From NCBI RefSeq assembly GCF_031177825.1, contig NZ_JAPSKE010000036.1, positions 1 to 55,448 of the forward strand: 55,448 nt of DNA, in the 5' to 3' direction. The stretch is from Paenibacillus sp. GTDB taxonomy: Bacteria; Bacillota; Bacilli; Paenibacillales; YIM-B00363. Under the pieces are notes generated by a model. The model was not told the DNA's origin, searched no databases, and saw only the letters and a list, made by a program, of their open reading frames with translations. A program made the translations under genes and the position numbers. Below are positions 34,452 to 41,343 of the stretch, one piece after another; position 1 is the stretch's first letter; each line of letters begins with the position of its first letter.

Positions 34452-34481
34452 TTGGACGAGCGGACCGCCATGATGTAAAAT
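34452..34481 (+). promoter_or_regulatory. Promoter candidate for the HIT gene
   Basis: TTGGAC and TAAAAT with an 18-base spacer, ending 33 bases before the start codon. Confidence 0.5.
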
Positions 34482-34514
34482 ATGGAATCGACAACGAAAA
34501 ACGGAGGCATCCCC

Positions 34515-34859
34515 ATGGCGGACTGCATTTTCTGCAAAATCGTCGAAGGCGCCATTCCCTCCAAGAAGGTTTTGGAGACGGACACGGTGCTCGCGTTCCA
34601 CGACATTCAGCCGGCCGCGCCGGTTCACGTGCTGCTCATTCCGAAGAAGCATATTCCGACGATGAACGACGTGACGGCGGAGGACGCGGCGGCGATCGGC
34701 GACATCGCGCTGGCCGCGCAGCAAGTCGCGGAAGCGCTCGGCATCAAGGACAGAGGGTACCGATTGATCAACAATTGCAACGACGAAGGCGGGCAGGTCG
34801 TGTACCATTTGCACTTCCATTTGCTCGGCGGAGAAAAGCTTGGACCGATTCTCCGATAA
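34515..34859 (+). CDS. HIT-family nucleotide hydrolase
   Basis: A 114-residue histidine-triad protein of the HinT branch: ADCIFCKIVEGAIPSKK at the N terminus (with a CxxC pair), LIPKKHIPTMND, and the HLHFHLLGG triad near the C terminus. Such proteins hydrolyse adenosine phosphoramidates or acyl adenylates. ATG at 34515 is used because GGAGG lies 8 bases upstream; an earlier in-frame ATG would add 11 unrelated residues. Confidence 0.93.
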   Translation: MADCIFCKIVEGAIPSKKVLETDTVLAFHDIQPAAPVHVLLIPKKHIPTMNDVTAEDAAAIGDIALAAQQVAEALGIKDRGYRLINNCNDEGGQVVYHLHFHLLGGEKLGPILR

Positions 34860-34864
34860 TAAAG

Positions 34865-34894
34865 TTGACACCCCCTTTCCGCATCACATATAAT
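34865..34894 (+). promoter_or_regulatory. Promoter of rpsU
   Basis: Perfect hexamers TTGACA and TATAAT with an 18-base spacer, starting 6 bases after the HIT stop and ending 54 bases before the rpsU start. Confidence 0.85.
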
Positions 34895-34948
34895 ATTGTT
34901 TGATATACCGTGTTTCTTGGAGTGCATGGTCGGAGGGAGGGAAAACAC

Positions 34949-35122
34949 GTGTCCGAAACGAAAGTTCGCAAAAACGAGACAATCGACGCTGCTCTTCGCC
35001 GATTCAAGAGATCCATCTCCAAAGACGGCGTATTGGCTGAAGTAAAGAAACGCAGACATTACGAGAAGCCAAGCGTGAAGCGCAAGAAGAAGTCCGAAGC
35101 TGCCCGTAAGCGTAAATTCTAG
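34949..35122 (+). CDS. rpsU: 30S ribosomal protein S21
   Basis: Small basic ribosomal protein of 57 residues: SETKVRKNETIDAALRRFKR, then RRHYEKPSVKRKKKSEAA and RKRKF at the end. The start is GTG, 9 bases after GGAGGGAGG. A consensus promoter lies upstream and yqeY follows 15 bases later, the same pair as in B. subtilis. Confidence 0.97.
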   Translation: MSETKVRKNETIDAALRRFKRSISKDGVLAEVKKRRHYEKPSVKRKKKSEAARKRKF

Positions 35123-35137
35123 GAGGCTGTCCGAAGC

Positions 35138-35581
35138 ATGAATTTGAGCGAACGTCTGAACGAGGATATGAAAGCATTGATGAAGAGCGGTGATAAGTTC
35201 GCGCTCACCGTCGTGCGCATGATTCGTTCGGCGGTCAAGAATGCCGAGATCGACGCCCGCAGGCCGCTTAGCGATGAGGAAGTCATGGACATCCTCACGC
35301 GGGAGGTCAAGCAGCGCCGAGACGCCCTTCAGGAATTCGAGAAAGCGGGTCGCGAAGACCTTGCGGATCAAGCGAAGGCGGAAGTCGAAGTAATCCAGCG
35401 TTATATGCCTCAGCCGTTAACCGAAGCAGAGCTGACTCGGATCGTCGAAGAGACGATTCAAGAAGTCGGCGCCTCCTCCAAGGCCGACATGGGTAAAGTG
35501 ATGAGCGCATTAATGCCGAAAGTCAAAGGTCGGGCCGACGGCAAGCAAGTGAACGCCGCCGTGCAACGGCTGTTGGTATAA
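35138..35581 (+). CDS. yqeY: GatB/YqeY-domain protein
   Basis: A 147-residue protein homologous to B. subtilis YqeY and to the tail domain of GatB, the tRNA-dependent amidotransferase subunit. Family signatures: LNEDMKALMKSGDKFAL, RMIRSAVKNAEID, the EFEKAGREDLADQ segment, YMPQPLTEAEL, and the closing GKVMSALMPKVKGRADGK. A role in tRNA interaction is assumed from the domain but not established. It is co-transcribed with rpsU and followed by a terminator. Confidence 0.94.
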   Translation: MNLSERLNEDMKALMKSGDKFALTVVRMIRSAVKNAEIDARRPLSDEEVMDILTREVKQRRDALQEFEKAGREDLADQAKAEVEVIQRYMPQPLTEAELTRIVEETIQEVGASSKADMGKVMSALMPKVKGRADGKQVNAAVQRLLV

Positions 35582-35590
35582 ACCTATAAG

Positions 35591-35622
35591 ACGCTCCCGA
35601 ATAACCTTCGGGGGCGTTTTTT
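35591..35622 (+). terminator. Intrinsic terminator after yqeY
   Basis: ACGCTCCCGAA pairs with TTCGGGGGCGT (one wobble) around a five-base loop, followed by six T. Confidence 0.9.
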
Positions 35623-35707
35623 GGCATGATAGGGTAAAATAATGAAAGAACTGAAACAGCGCAAGCCTTCTTGCGTAATACCGTGCAGGAAGCAGAGGGG
35701 GGAAGAG

Positions 35708-37078
35708 ATGGTCAACATCATTCGTCGTTGGAGAACGGGATGGTTCGGACTGGTCGCGATGCTCGCCTCGATCGCGCTCGCCTCGATCGGAGCGTCGGCT
35801 TCGGAAGCGCCTTCCGGCGCCGCCGCGGGCGATGTCGCCGTCATCCGCGTCGATCGCACGATCGAGACGGGGCTGCAGCGGTTTCTCGAACGAGCGCTCG
35901 GCGAAGCGGAGGCGTCCGGGGCGGAGACGGCGGTCCTCGTCATCAATACGTTCGGAGGCCGCGTCGACGCGGCAACGGAGATCGGCGAAGCGATCCGGTC
36001 CACTCCGCTCCGAACGATCGCGTACGTCGAAGGGAAAGCGATTTCGGCGGGGAGCTATATCGCGCTGAATGCGGATGAGATTTACATGGAGGAAACCAGT
36101 ACGATCGGGGCTGCGGCGGTCGTAGACGGCTCGGGCAACCGCGTGCGGGACTCGAAGATCGTCTCGGTCTGGGTGAAGCAGATGGTCGCCGCCGCGGAGC
36201 GGAACGGGCGCAATCCGGCGATCGCGGAAGGCATGGTCGACGATTCGGCGAAGGTCGACATGCCCGAGATCGGGCAAGTCAGCGAACCGGGCGAGCTCAT
36301 TACGTTAACCGCGCAAGAAGCGGTCGCCGTGGGGTACGCCGAGGGACTCGCGACATCGTTCGACGAGTTCTTATCGACGATCGGCTCGACTTCGCAGCAG
36401 ACGATCGAGCCGACGCTCGCCGAACAGGCGGCCCGGTTCCTGACGCATCCGGCGACGACGACGGTCTTGTTCATCTTAGGCATCGCCGGTCTGGTCATCG
36501 AGCTGCTCGTGCCGGGGTTCGGCGTTCCCGGCATCGTCGGCATCGTCGCGTTCGGGTTGTATTTTCTCGGAAATTACGTGGCGGGATTCGCGGGGGTGGA
36601 GCACTTGGCGATGTTCGTGGTCGGTGTCTTGCTGCTTGCACTGGAGCTGTTTATCCCGAGCTTCGGCATTCTGGGCGTAATGGGCATCGCGGCGCTGATC
36701 GCCGGCGTCGTGCTCGCCGCGTACGATACGGGGGACGCGCTGACGTCGCTCGGCATCGCGACGCTGTTCGCGGCCGTGATCGTGGCCGTGTTCGTCCGGT
36801 ACTTCAAGCATCGCGGCATCTGGAACAAGTTTATTTTGCGGGATGCGTTGAAGACGGAAGAAGGTTACGTGTCGCACGCGACGCGATCGGATTTGACCGG
36901 TAAGGTCGGCAAGGCGGTTACTCCGCTGCGGCCTTCGGGGACGGCGGTGTTCGATGACGAACGCGTCGACGTCGTGACGGACGGGGCGTTCGTCGCGGCG
37001 GGCGCCTCCGTCGTCGTCGTGTTGGTGGACGGCGGACGCATCGTCGTACGGGAAACGGAACGACTTCACTTAAAATAA
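35708..37078 (+). CDS. NfeD-family membrane serine protease-like protein
   Basis: A 456-residue membrane protein of the long NfeD type (YqeZ), which partners flotillins. Signal peptide or anchor at about 10-30; a ClpP-like domain with INTFGGRVDAATEI, the SAGSYIALNADEIYM block containing the likely nucleophile serine, and a downstream Lys in RDSKIVSVWVKQM; four to five transmembrane helices (about 255-380); a C-terminal OB fold (TGKVGKAVTPLRPSGTAVF). ATG at 35708 has GGGGGGAAG just before it; a longer frame upstream lacks a signal peptide start. floA follows 19 bases later, as in B. subtilis. Confidence 0.92.
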   Translation: MVNIIRRWRTGWFGLVAMLASIALASIGASASEAPSGAAAGDVAVIRVDRTIETGLQRFLERALGEAEASGAETAVLVINTFGGRVDAATEIGEAIRSTPLRTIAYVEGKAISAGSYIALNADEIYMEETSTIGAAAVVDGSGNRVRDSKIVSVWVKQMVAAAERNGRNPAIAEGMVDDSAKVDMPEIGQVSEPGELITLTAQEAVAVGYAEGLATSFDEFLSTIGSTSQQTIEPTLAEQAARFLTHPATTTVLFILGIAGLVIELLVPGFGVPGIVGIVAFGLYFLGNYVAGFAGVEHLAMFVVGVLLLALELFIPSFGILGVMGIAALIAGVVLAAYDTGDALTSLGIATLFAAVIVAVFVRYFKHRGIWNKFILRDALKTEEGYVSHATRSDLTGKVGKAVTPLRPSGTAVFDDERVDVVTDGAFVAAGASVVVVLVDGGRIVVRETERLHLK

Positions 37079-37097
37079 GAGAGGCAGGAATTTGTCT

Positions 37098-38084
37098 ATG
37101 TTTGGACCGGATGTATTTACGTTGCTTATTATCGCCGTCGTGATCATCGCTTTCGTCGTATTTATGAGCTTCTTCCCGATCATGCTGTGGATTTCGGCGC
37201 TCGCTTCCGGCGTGCGCGTCGGCATCATCACGCTGGTCGCGATGCGGCTGCGCCGCGTCATTCCGAGCCGGATCGTCAATCCGATGATTAAGGCTAGGAA
37301 GGCGGGCCTCGGCGTCTCGGTGAATCAGCTCGAGAGCCATTATCTCGCGGGCGGCAACGTCGACCGCGTCGTGAACGCGCTGATCGCGGCGGAACGCGCC
37401 AACATCCAGCTTCCGTTCGAGCGGGCCGCGGCGATCGACCTCGCGGGTCGGGATGTGCTTCAAGCGGTGCAGATGAGCGTTAACCCGAAGGTGATCGAGA
37501 CGCCTTGGGTCGCTGCCGTAGCGAAGGACGGCATCGAGGTGAAGGTCAAAGCGCGGGTGACGGTTCGCGCGAACATCGACCGTCTCGTCGGCGGCGCCGG
37601 CGAAGAGACGATTATGGCGCGCGTCGGCGAAGGCATCGTCACGACGGTCGGCTCCTCGAACACGCATAAGGAAGTCTTGGAGAATCCGGATTTGATTTCC
37701 CGCACGGTTCTTGGCAAAGGGTTGGACGCCGGGACGGCGTTCGAAATTTTGTCTATCGACATCGCGGATATCGACGTCGGCAAGAACATCGGCGCCAATC
37801 TGCAAACCGAGCAGGCCGAAGCCGATAAGCGCATCGCGCAGGCGAAAGCCGAAGAGCGTCGGGCGATGGCCGTCGCGCACGAACAGGAGATGAAGGCCCG
37901 CGTCGAGGAGATGCGCGCGAAGGTCGTCGAAGCCGAATCGCAGGTGCCGCAAGCGATGGCCGAAGCGCTTCGCAGCGGCAAGCTCGGCGTCATGGACTAC
38001 ATGAACCTGAAGAACATCGAATCGGATACGCAAATGCGGGATGCGTTCGGCAAGATGAATCCGGACGATTCGGACAAAAAGTGA
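37098..38084 (+). CDS. floA: Flotillin-like protein FloA
   Basis: Membrane scaffold of functional membrane microdomains, 328 residues. One N-terminal membrane segment (about 5-25), an SPFH domain running from VRVGIITLVAMRLRRVIP to about 210, and a coiled-coil-forming tail with EA repeats (AEADKRIAQAKAEERR). ATG at 37098 is favoured over a TTG two codons earlier because GAGGCAGGA is then 8 bases away. It forms a pair with the upstream nfeD gene. Confidence 0.95.
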   Translation: MFGPDVFTLLIIAVVIIAFVVFMSFFPIMLWISALASGVRVGIITLVAMRLRRVIPSRIVNPMIKARKAGLGVSVNQLESHYLAGGNVDRVVNALIAAERANIQLPFERAAAIDLAGRDVLQAVQMSVNPKVIETPWVAAVAKDGIEVKVKARVTVRANIDRLVGGAGEETIMARVGEGIVTTVGSSNTHKEVLENPDLISRTVLGKGLDAGTAFEILSIDIADIDVGKNIGANLQTEQAEADKRIAQAKAEERRAMAVAHEQEMKARVEEMRAKVVEAESQVPQAMAEALRSGKLGVMDYMNLKNIESDTQMRDAFGKMNPDDSDKK

Positions 38085-38124
38085 TCGCCGATCGAGGGGA
38101 CGCTTGCGGAAGGGGTGACGTACC

Positions 38125-38625
38125 GTGGAGGATGTAATTCGCATCCTATTGAACATCGTCTTCGACAATCCGTTGATCGCACTGATCGCGTTCGGCATCG
38201 TGTCGTTCGTGCTGAACAAGGCGCGGGGCGCCGGAGCGGGCAAGGGCGATCCTCGTCGAGGAAGCATGCCGCCGTTCGGCGGCGGCGGTCCGCTCGCGCC
38301 GCCGAACGGCGGGGGCGGCATGAGCCGAGGCGAGCCGGGCGGTTCCGAGCGGCCCTCGGCCCATGAGCGGGAGCCGGCGCATTACGAGCCGTCGGTCCAA
38401 CCGGCGGCGGCCTACGAGCATGCCTCGAGCGAGCCGGCGGCGGCGCCGTCGCCAAGCGCGGCGACGATGTCGCGGCGGCGTCCTGCGGCAGCGCCCGCCG
38501 CATCGAAGCCGGCGCCGGCGCGTTCGGCGGGCGTGCATGCGCGTAACGCCGCGCAAGGCATGATTTGGTCCGAGATTTACGGACCGCCGCGGGCCATCCG
38601 CCCGCACCGCGCGACGAAGCGATAG
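38125..38625 (+). CDS. Unrecognised membrane-anchored low-complexity protein behind floA
   Basis: A 166-residue protein with an N-terminal hydrophobic helix (about residues 5-30, LLNIVFDNPLIALIAFGIVS) and a disordered Gly/Pro/Ala/Ser-rich remainder. The last 25 residues (GMIWSEIYGPPRAIRPHR) look more constrained. Start is GTG after a GGGGTGACG-like site. It lies 40 bases after floA, before the terminator, so it is probably part of the nfeD-floA operon and may act in the same membrane domains. Position matches B. subtilis yqfB, but I see no clear similarity. Confidence 0.75.
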   Translation: MEDVIRILLNIVFDNPLIALIAFGIVSFVLNKARGAGAGKGDPRRGSMPPFGGGGPLAPPNGGGGMSRGEPGGSERPSAHEREPAHYEPSVQPAAAYEHASSEPAAAPSPSAATMSRRRPAAAPAASKPAPARSAGVHARNAAQGMIWSEIYGPPRAIRPHRATKR

Positions 38626-38639
38626 GAAAGACGAAATCG

Positions 38640-38682
38640 GCCGACCTTTCGGAGGATGTTTCTCCGAAAGGTCGGCTTTTTT
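38640..38682 (+). terminator. Intrinsic terminator of the nfeD-floA operon
   Basis: A 14-pair hairpin (GCCGACCTTTCGGA with TCCGAAAGGTCGGC) followed by six T. Confidence 0.92.
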
Positions 38683-38744
38683 CGCGTTGTTTTAAAGGAT
38701 GGCGAGCGCTCCCTCTTCCCCGTCCGACGCCCCCCGAGTTCGCT

Positions 38745-38773
38745 TCATATTTCCCCGCCGCGCCGCATATTTT
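38745..38773 (+). promoter_or_regulatory. Sigma-E-like promoter of yqfC-yqfD
   Basis: TCATATT (38745-38751) fits the sigma-E -35 consensus KMATATT exactly. CATATTTT (38766-38773) keeps CATA and the final T of the -10 consensus CATACANT, and the spacer is 14 bases. It sits 37 bases before the yqfC start in an otherwise GC-rich gap. yqfC and yqfD are sigma-E regulon genes in B. subtilis. Confidence 0.7.
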
Positions 38774-38809
38774 GATAAGAGCAACAGGAGGGGGGCGCCC
38801 ACGGACCAT

Positions 38810-39085
38810 ATGCGACGCTGGACTCGCAAGCTAACGAAATGGACAACGGATATGCTGGACCTTCCCCAGGACGTCGTCTTCGACCTTCCGCGCGTCACGA
38901 TGATCGGCAATATGCAGTTGTACGTGGAAAACCATCGCGGCGTGCTTCATTTTTCGGAAACGTATTTGAAGCTCGCTTTGACGCAAGGAAGCATGGAAAT
39001 CCGAGGGAAGCAGCTGTCGATCCGCGCGATTCTTGCGGAGGAAGTGTTTATCGAAGGATTGATCGACGAAGTGAAGTACTCGTAA
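38810..39085 (+). CDS. yqfC: Sporulation protein YqfC
   Basis: A 91-residue mother-cell sporulation protein. The family pattern is clear: LDLPQDVVFDLPRVTMIGN, then QLYVENHRGVLHFSE, KGKQLSIRAI-like and EEVFIEGLIDEVKYS. The ATG at 38810 gives the usual N terminus; AGGAGG is rather far upstream (17 bases) and no nearer in-frame start exists. A sigma-E-like promoter precedes it, and yqfD follows after 18 bases. Confidence 0.9.
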   Translation: MRRWTRKLTKWTTDMLDLPQDVVFDLPRVTMIGNMQLYVENHRGVLHFSETYLKLALTQGSMEIRGKQLSIRAILAEEVFIEGLIDEVKYS

Positions 39086-39103
39086 CGCGAAGGGGGAAGA
39101 CGG

Positions 39104-40321
39104 ATGAACGCGCAGCTGGTCCGATACATAAGAGGGTATGTGAAATTGAACGTGGCAGGTCCGTCGTTCGAAGAGCTGATCAACCGGCTCGTCCAGGAGA
39201 ACGTCCCCGCCTGGGACATCCGGAGGAGCGGCGAAGGCAGAGGCGAATTTCTTATCGCGCTGCCCGACTACTTCCGCTTAAAGCCGCTCCTCAAGGAGAC
39301 GGGCTGTCGGGTGCGGACGAGGGAGAGGCATGGGTTTCCCTTTTTCTTGGACAAACTCGGGAAGCGCAAGTGGTTCGTGGCGGGGGCGGCCGCGTTCCTG
39401 ATCGGAATGTATTTGCTCGCGCAGGTCGTCTGGACGGTGCAGGTGGACGGCAACGAAACGATTCCGAAGGAGCATATCCTGCAGGCGGCGTCGGAGCAAG
39501 GCATCTACCCGCTGCAATGGAAAATTCGGATGGGCGATCCCGGCGTGTTGGCGGACAGGCTTGCGCGGACGATCCCGAACGTCGCCTGGGTCGGCGTCGA
39601 CGTGCAAGGGACGACGGTAACGATCCGCGTCGTGGAAGCGACCGTGCCGGAGAAGCGGATTCCGCAAAACCCGAGGCATCTCGTCTCGACGTCCGACGCC
39701 GTCATCACGCGCATTATCGCGGACCGCGGCGTCCCGCTCGTCGGCGTTCATTCCCGGGTGAAGCGCGGAGATATTTTAATTTCGGGTATTCTAGGGGATG
39801 AGGAGAATCGGGAAGTCGTCGTGGCGGAGGGCGACGTTCGCGGTCTCGTCTGGTACGAATACAACGTGCAAGCGCCGATCGCCAAGCAGCACAAGGCGTT
39901 GACCGGCGAGTCGCGGTCGACGTTCCACCTCGTGCTCGGCGGCCGCGCGCTGCAGCTGAGCGGATATTGGCAGAAGCCGTACGCCAACGAGCAGGTCGAG
40001 ACGGACCGCAAGCAGCTGCGGTTCGGGCCGTGGACGGCGCCGATCGGATGGATGACGGTGACGCACCGCGAAGCGACGATCGTCGAAGAGACGCGGACCG
40101 TAGCGGAGGCGAAGGAGACGGGGCTGGCGAACGCGAGGGCGGATTTGATCGCGACGTTGGGCGGAAACACGGTCATCCGGGCGGAAAAAATTTTGCATGA
40201 GCGTACCGACAATGGTAAAGTGGTAATGAATGTATTGTTCGAGGCCGAGGTCGATCTGGCGACCGAACGGCCGATTCTGGAAGAGGAATTGGCGCCGCCC
40301 GACAAGAAAGACGGGCCTTGA
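39104..40321 (+). CDS. yqfD: Sporulation protein YqfD
   Basis: Mother-cell sporulation membrane protein, 405 residues. It begins with a soluble region (residues 1-85), has one transmembrane helix (about 88-110, FVAGAAAFLIGMYLLAQVVW), and continues with a long extracytoplasmic beta-rich part containing WVGVDVQGTTVTIRVVEA, which resembles POTRA-like repeats of the family. GGGGGAAG lies 5 bases before the ATG. The biochemical role is unknown in the family. phoH follows 26 bases later. Confidence 0.93.
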   Translation: MNAQLVRYIRGYVKLNVAGPSFEELINRLVQENVPAWDIRRSGEGRGEFLIALPDYFRLKPLLKETGCRVRTRERHGFPFFLDKLGKRKWFVAGAAAFLIGMYLLAQVVWTVQVDGNETIPKEHILQAASEQGIYPLQWKIRMGDPGVLADRLARTIPNVAWVGVDVQGTTVTIRVVEATVPEKRIPQNPRHLVSTSDAVITRIIADRGVPLVGVHSRVKRGDILISGILGDEENREVVVAEGDVRGLVWYEYNVQAPIAKQHKALTGESRSTFHLVLGGRALQLSGYWQKPYANEQVETDRKQLRFGPWTAPIGWMTVTHREATIVEETRTVAEAKETGLANARADLIATLGGNTVIRAEKILHERTDNGKVVMNVLFEAEVDLATERPILEEELAPPDKKDGP

Positions 40322-40347
40322 CTATGTACAAGGAGTGAAGGACGCTA

Positions 40348-41319
40348 TTGAACGAACGCATCGCTGACCATACCGTAAAGATCCCGCTGAGGAACGCGGC
40401 CGAAGGGCTTGCGCTGTTCGGACCGGGAGACGCTTACCTTCACTTGATCGAGAAAGAGACGGAAGCTCAACTGTTCTCCCGCGACGCCGAGATCGCGGTG
40501 CAAGGCACGAAGCAGCAAGTGGAATCGCTGCAGCAGCTGTTCGAGGTGCTGCTCGAACTGATTCGCGGCGGTTATACGCTGTCGGAGCGGGACGTCATGT
40601 ACGCCGTAGAACTCGCCAAGACGATGCAGGCCGACCAGCTGCTCGACCTGTTCAAGGGCGATATCGCCGCGACGTATAAGGGCAAGCCCATTAAAGTGAA
40701 GACGATCGGACAGAAGCAATACGTATCGACGATCCGGAAGAAAGACATCGTCTTCGGGATCGGCCCGGCCGGGACAGGCAAGACGTATCTCGCCGTCGTG
40801 CTGGCCGTCGTCGCCCTGAAGGAGGGCAAGGTGAAGCGCATCGTCCTGACCCGGCCTGCCGTGGAGGCGGGCGAAAGCCTCGGCTTCCTGCCCGGCGATT
40901 TACAGGAGAAGGTGGATCCGTACTTAAGGCCGTTGTACGACGCGCTGAACGACATGCTCGGCCCGGAGGCGGTCGCCAAGTCGCTCGAGCGGGGATTGAT
41001 CGAGGTCGCTCCTCTCGCTTACATGCGCGGCCGGACGCTGGAGGATTCGTTCATTATTTTGGACGAGGCCCAGAACACGACGCCGGAGCAGATGAAGATG
41101 TTCCTGACGCGTCTCGGCTTCGGCTCGAAGATGGTCGTGACCGGCGACGTCACGCAGATCGACTTGCCGAGAGGGAAAACCTCCGGCCTCATCGAGGCGG
41201 AGCGCATTCTGAAGAATATCCCGGAGATCGGATTTATCATGTTCGGCGAGTCCGACGTCGTGCGCCACGCGTTGGTGCAGAAGATTATCATGGCGTATGA
41301 CCGCGTCAAGGATCAATAG
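40348..41319 (+). CDS. phoH: PhoH-like ATPase
   Basis: Cytoplasmic P-loop ATPase of 323 residues, linked by family to RNA metabolism. Walker A GIGPAGTGKTYLA near residues 138-150, the TRPAVEAGESLGFLPGD stretch, and Walker B IILDEAQNTTPEQ. A KH-like N-terminal domain precedes the ATPase. The start is TTG, 6 bases after AAGGAGTGAAGG. In a run with yqfF and ybeY, an RNA-processing neighbourhood conserved across Firmicutes. Confidence 0.94.
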   Translation: MNERIADHTVKIPLRNAAEGLALFGPGDAYLHLIEKETEAQLFSRDAEIAVQGTKQQVESLQQLFEVLLELIRGGYTLSERDVMYAVELAKTMQADQLLDLFKGDIAATYKGKPIKVKTIGQKQYVSTIRKKDIVFGIGPAGTGKTYLAVVLAVVALKEGKVKRIVLTRPAVEAGESLGFLPGDLQEKVDPYLRPLYDALNDMLGPEAVAKSLERGLIEVAPLAYMRGRTLEDSFIILDEAQNTTPEQMKMFLTRLGFGSKMVVTGDVTQIDLPRGKTSGLIEAERILKNIPEIGFIMFGESDVVRHALVQKIIMAYDRVKDQ

Positions 41320-41343
41320 TCATAGGAGTAGGAGGATACCCTA

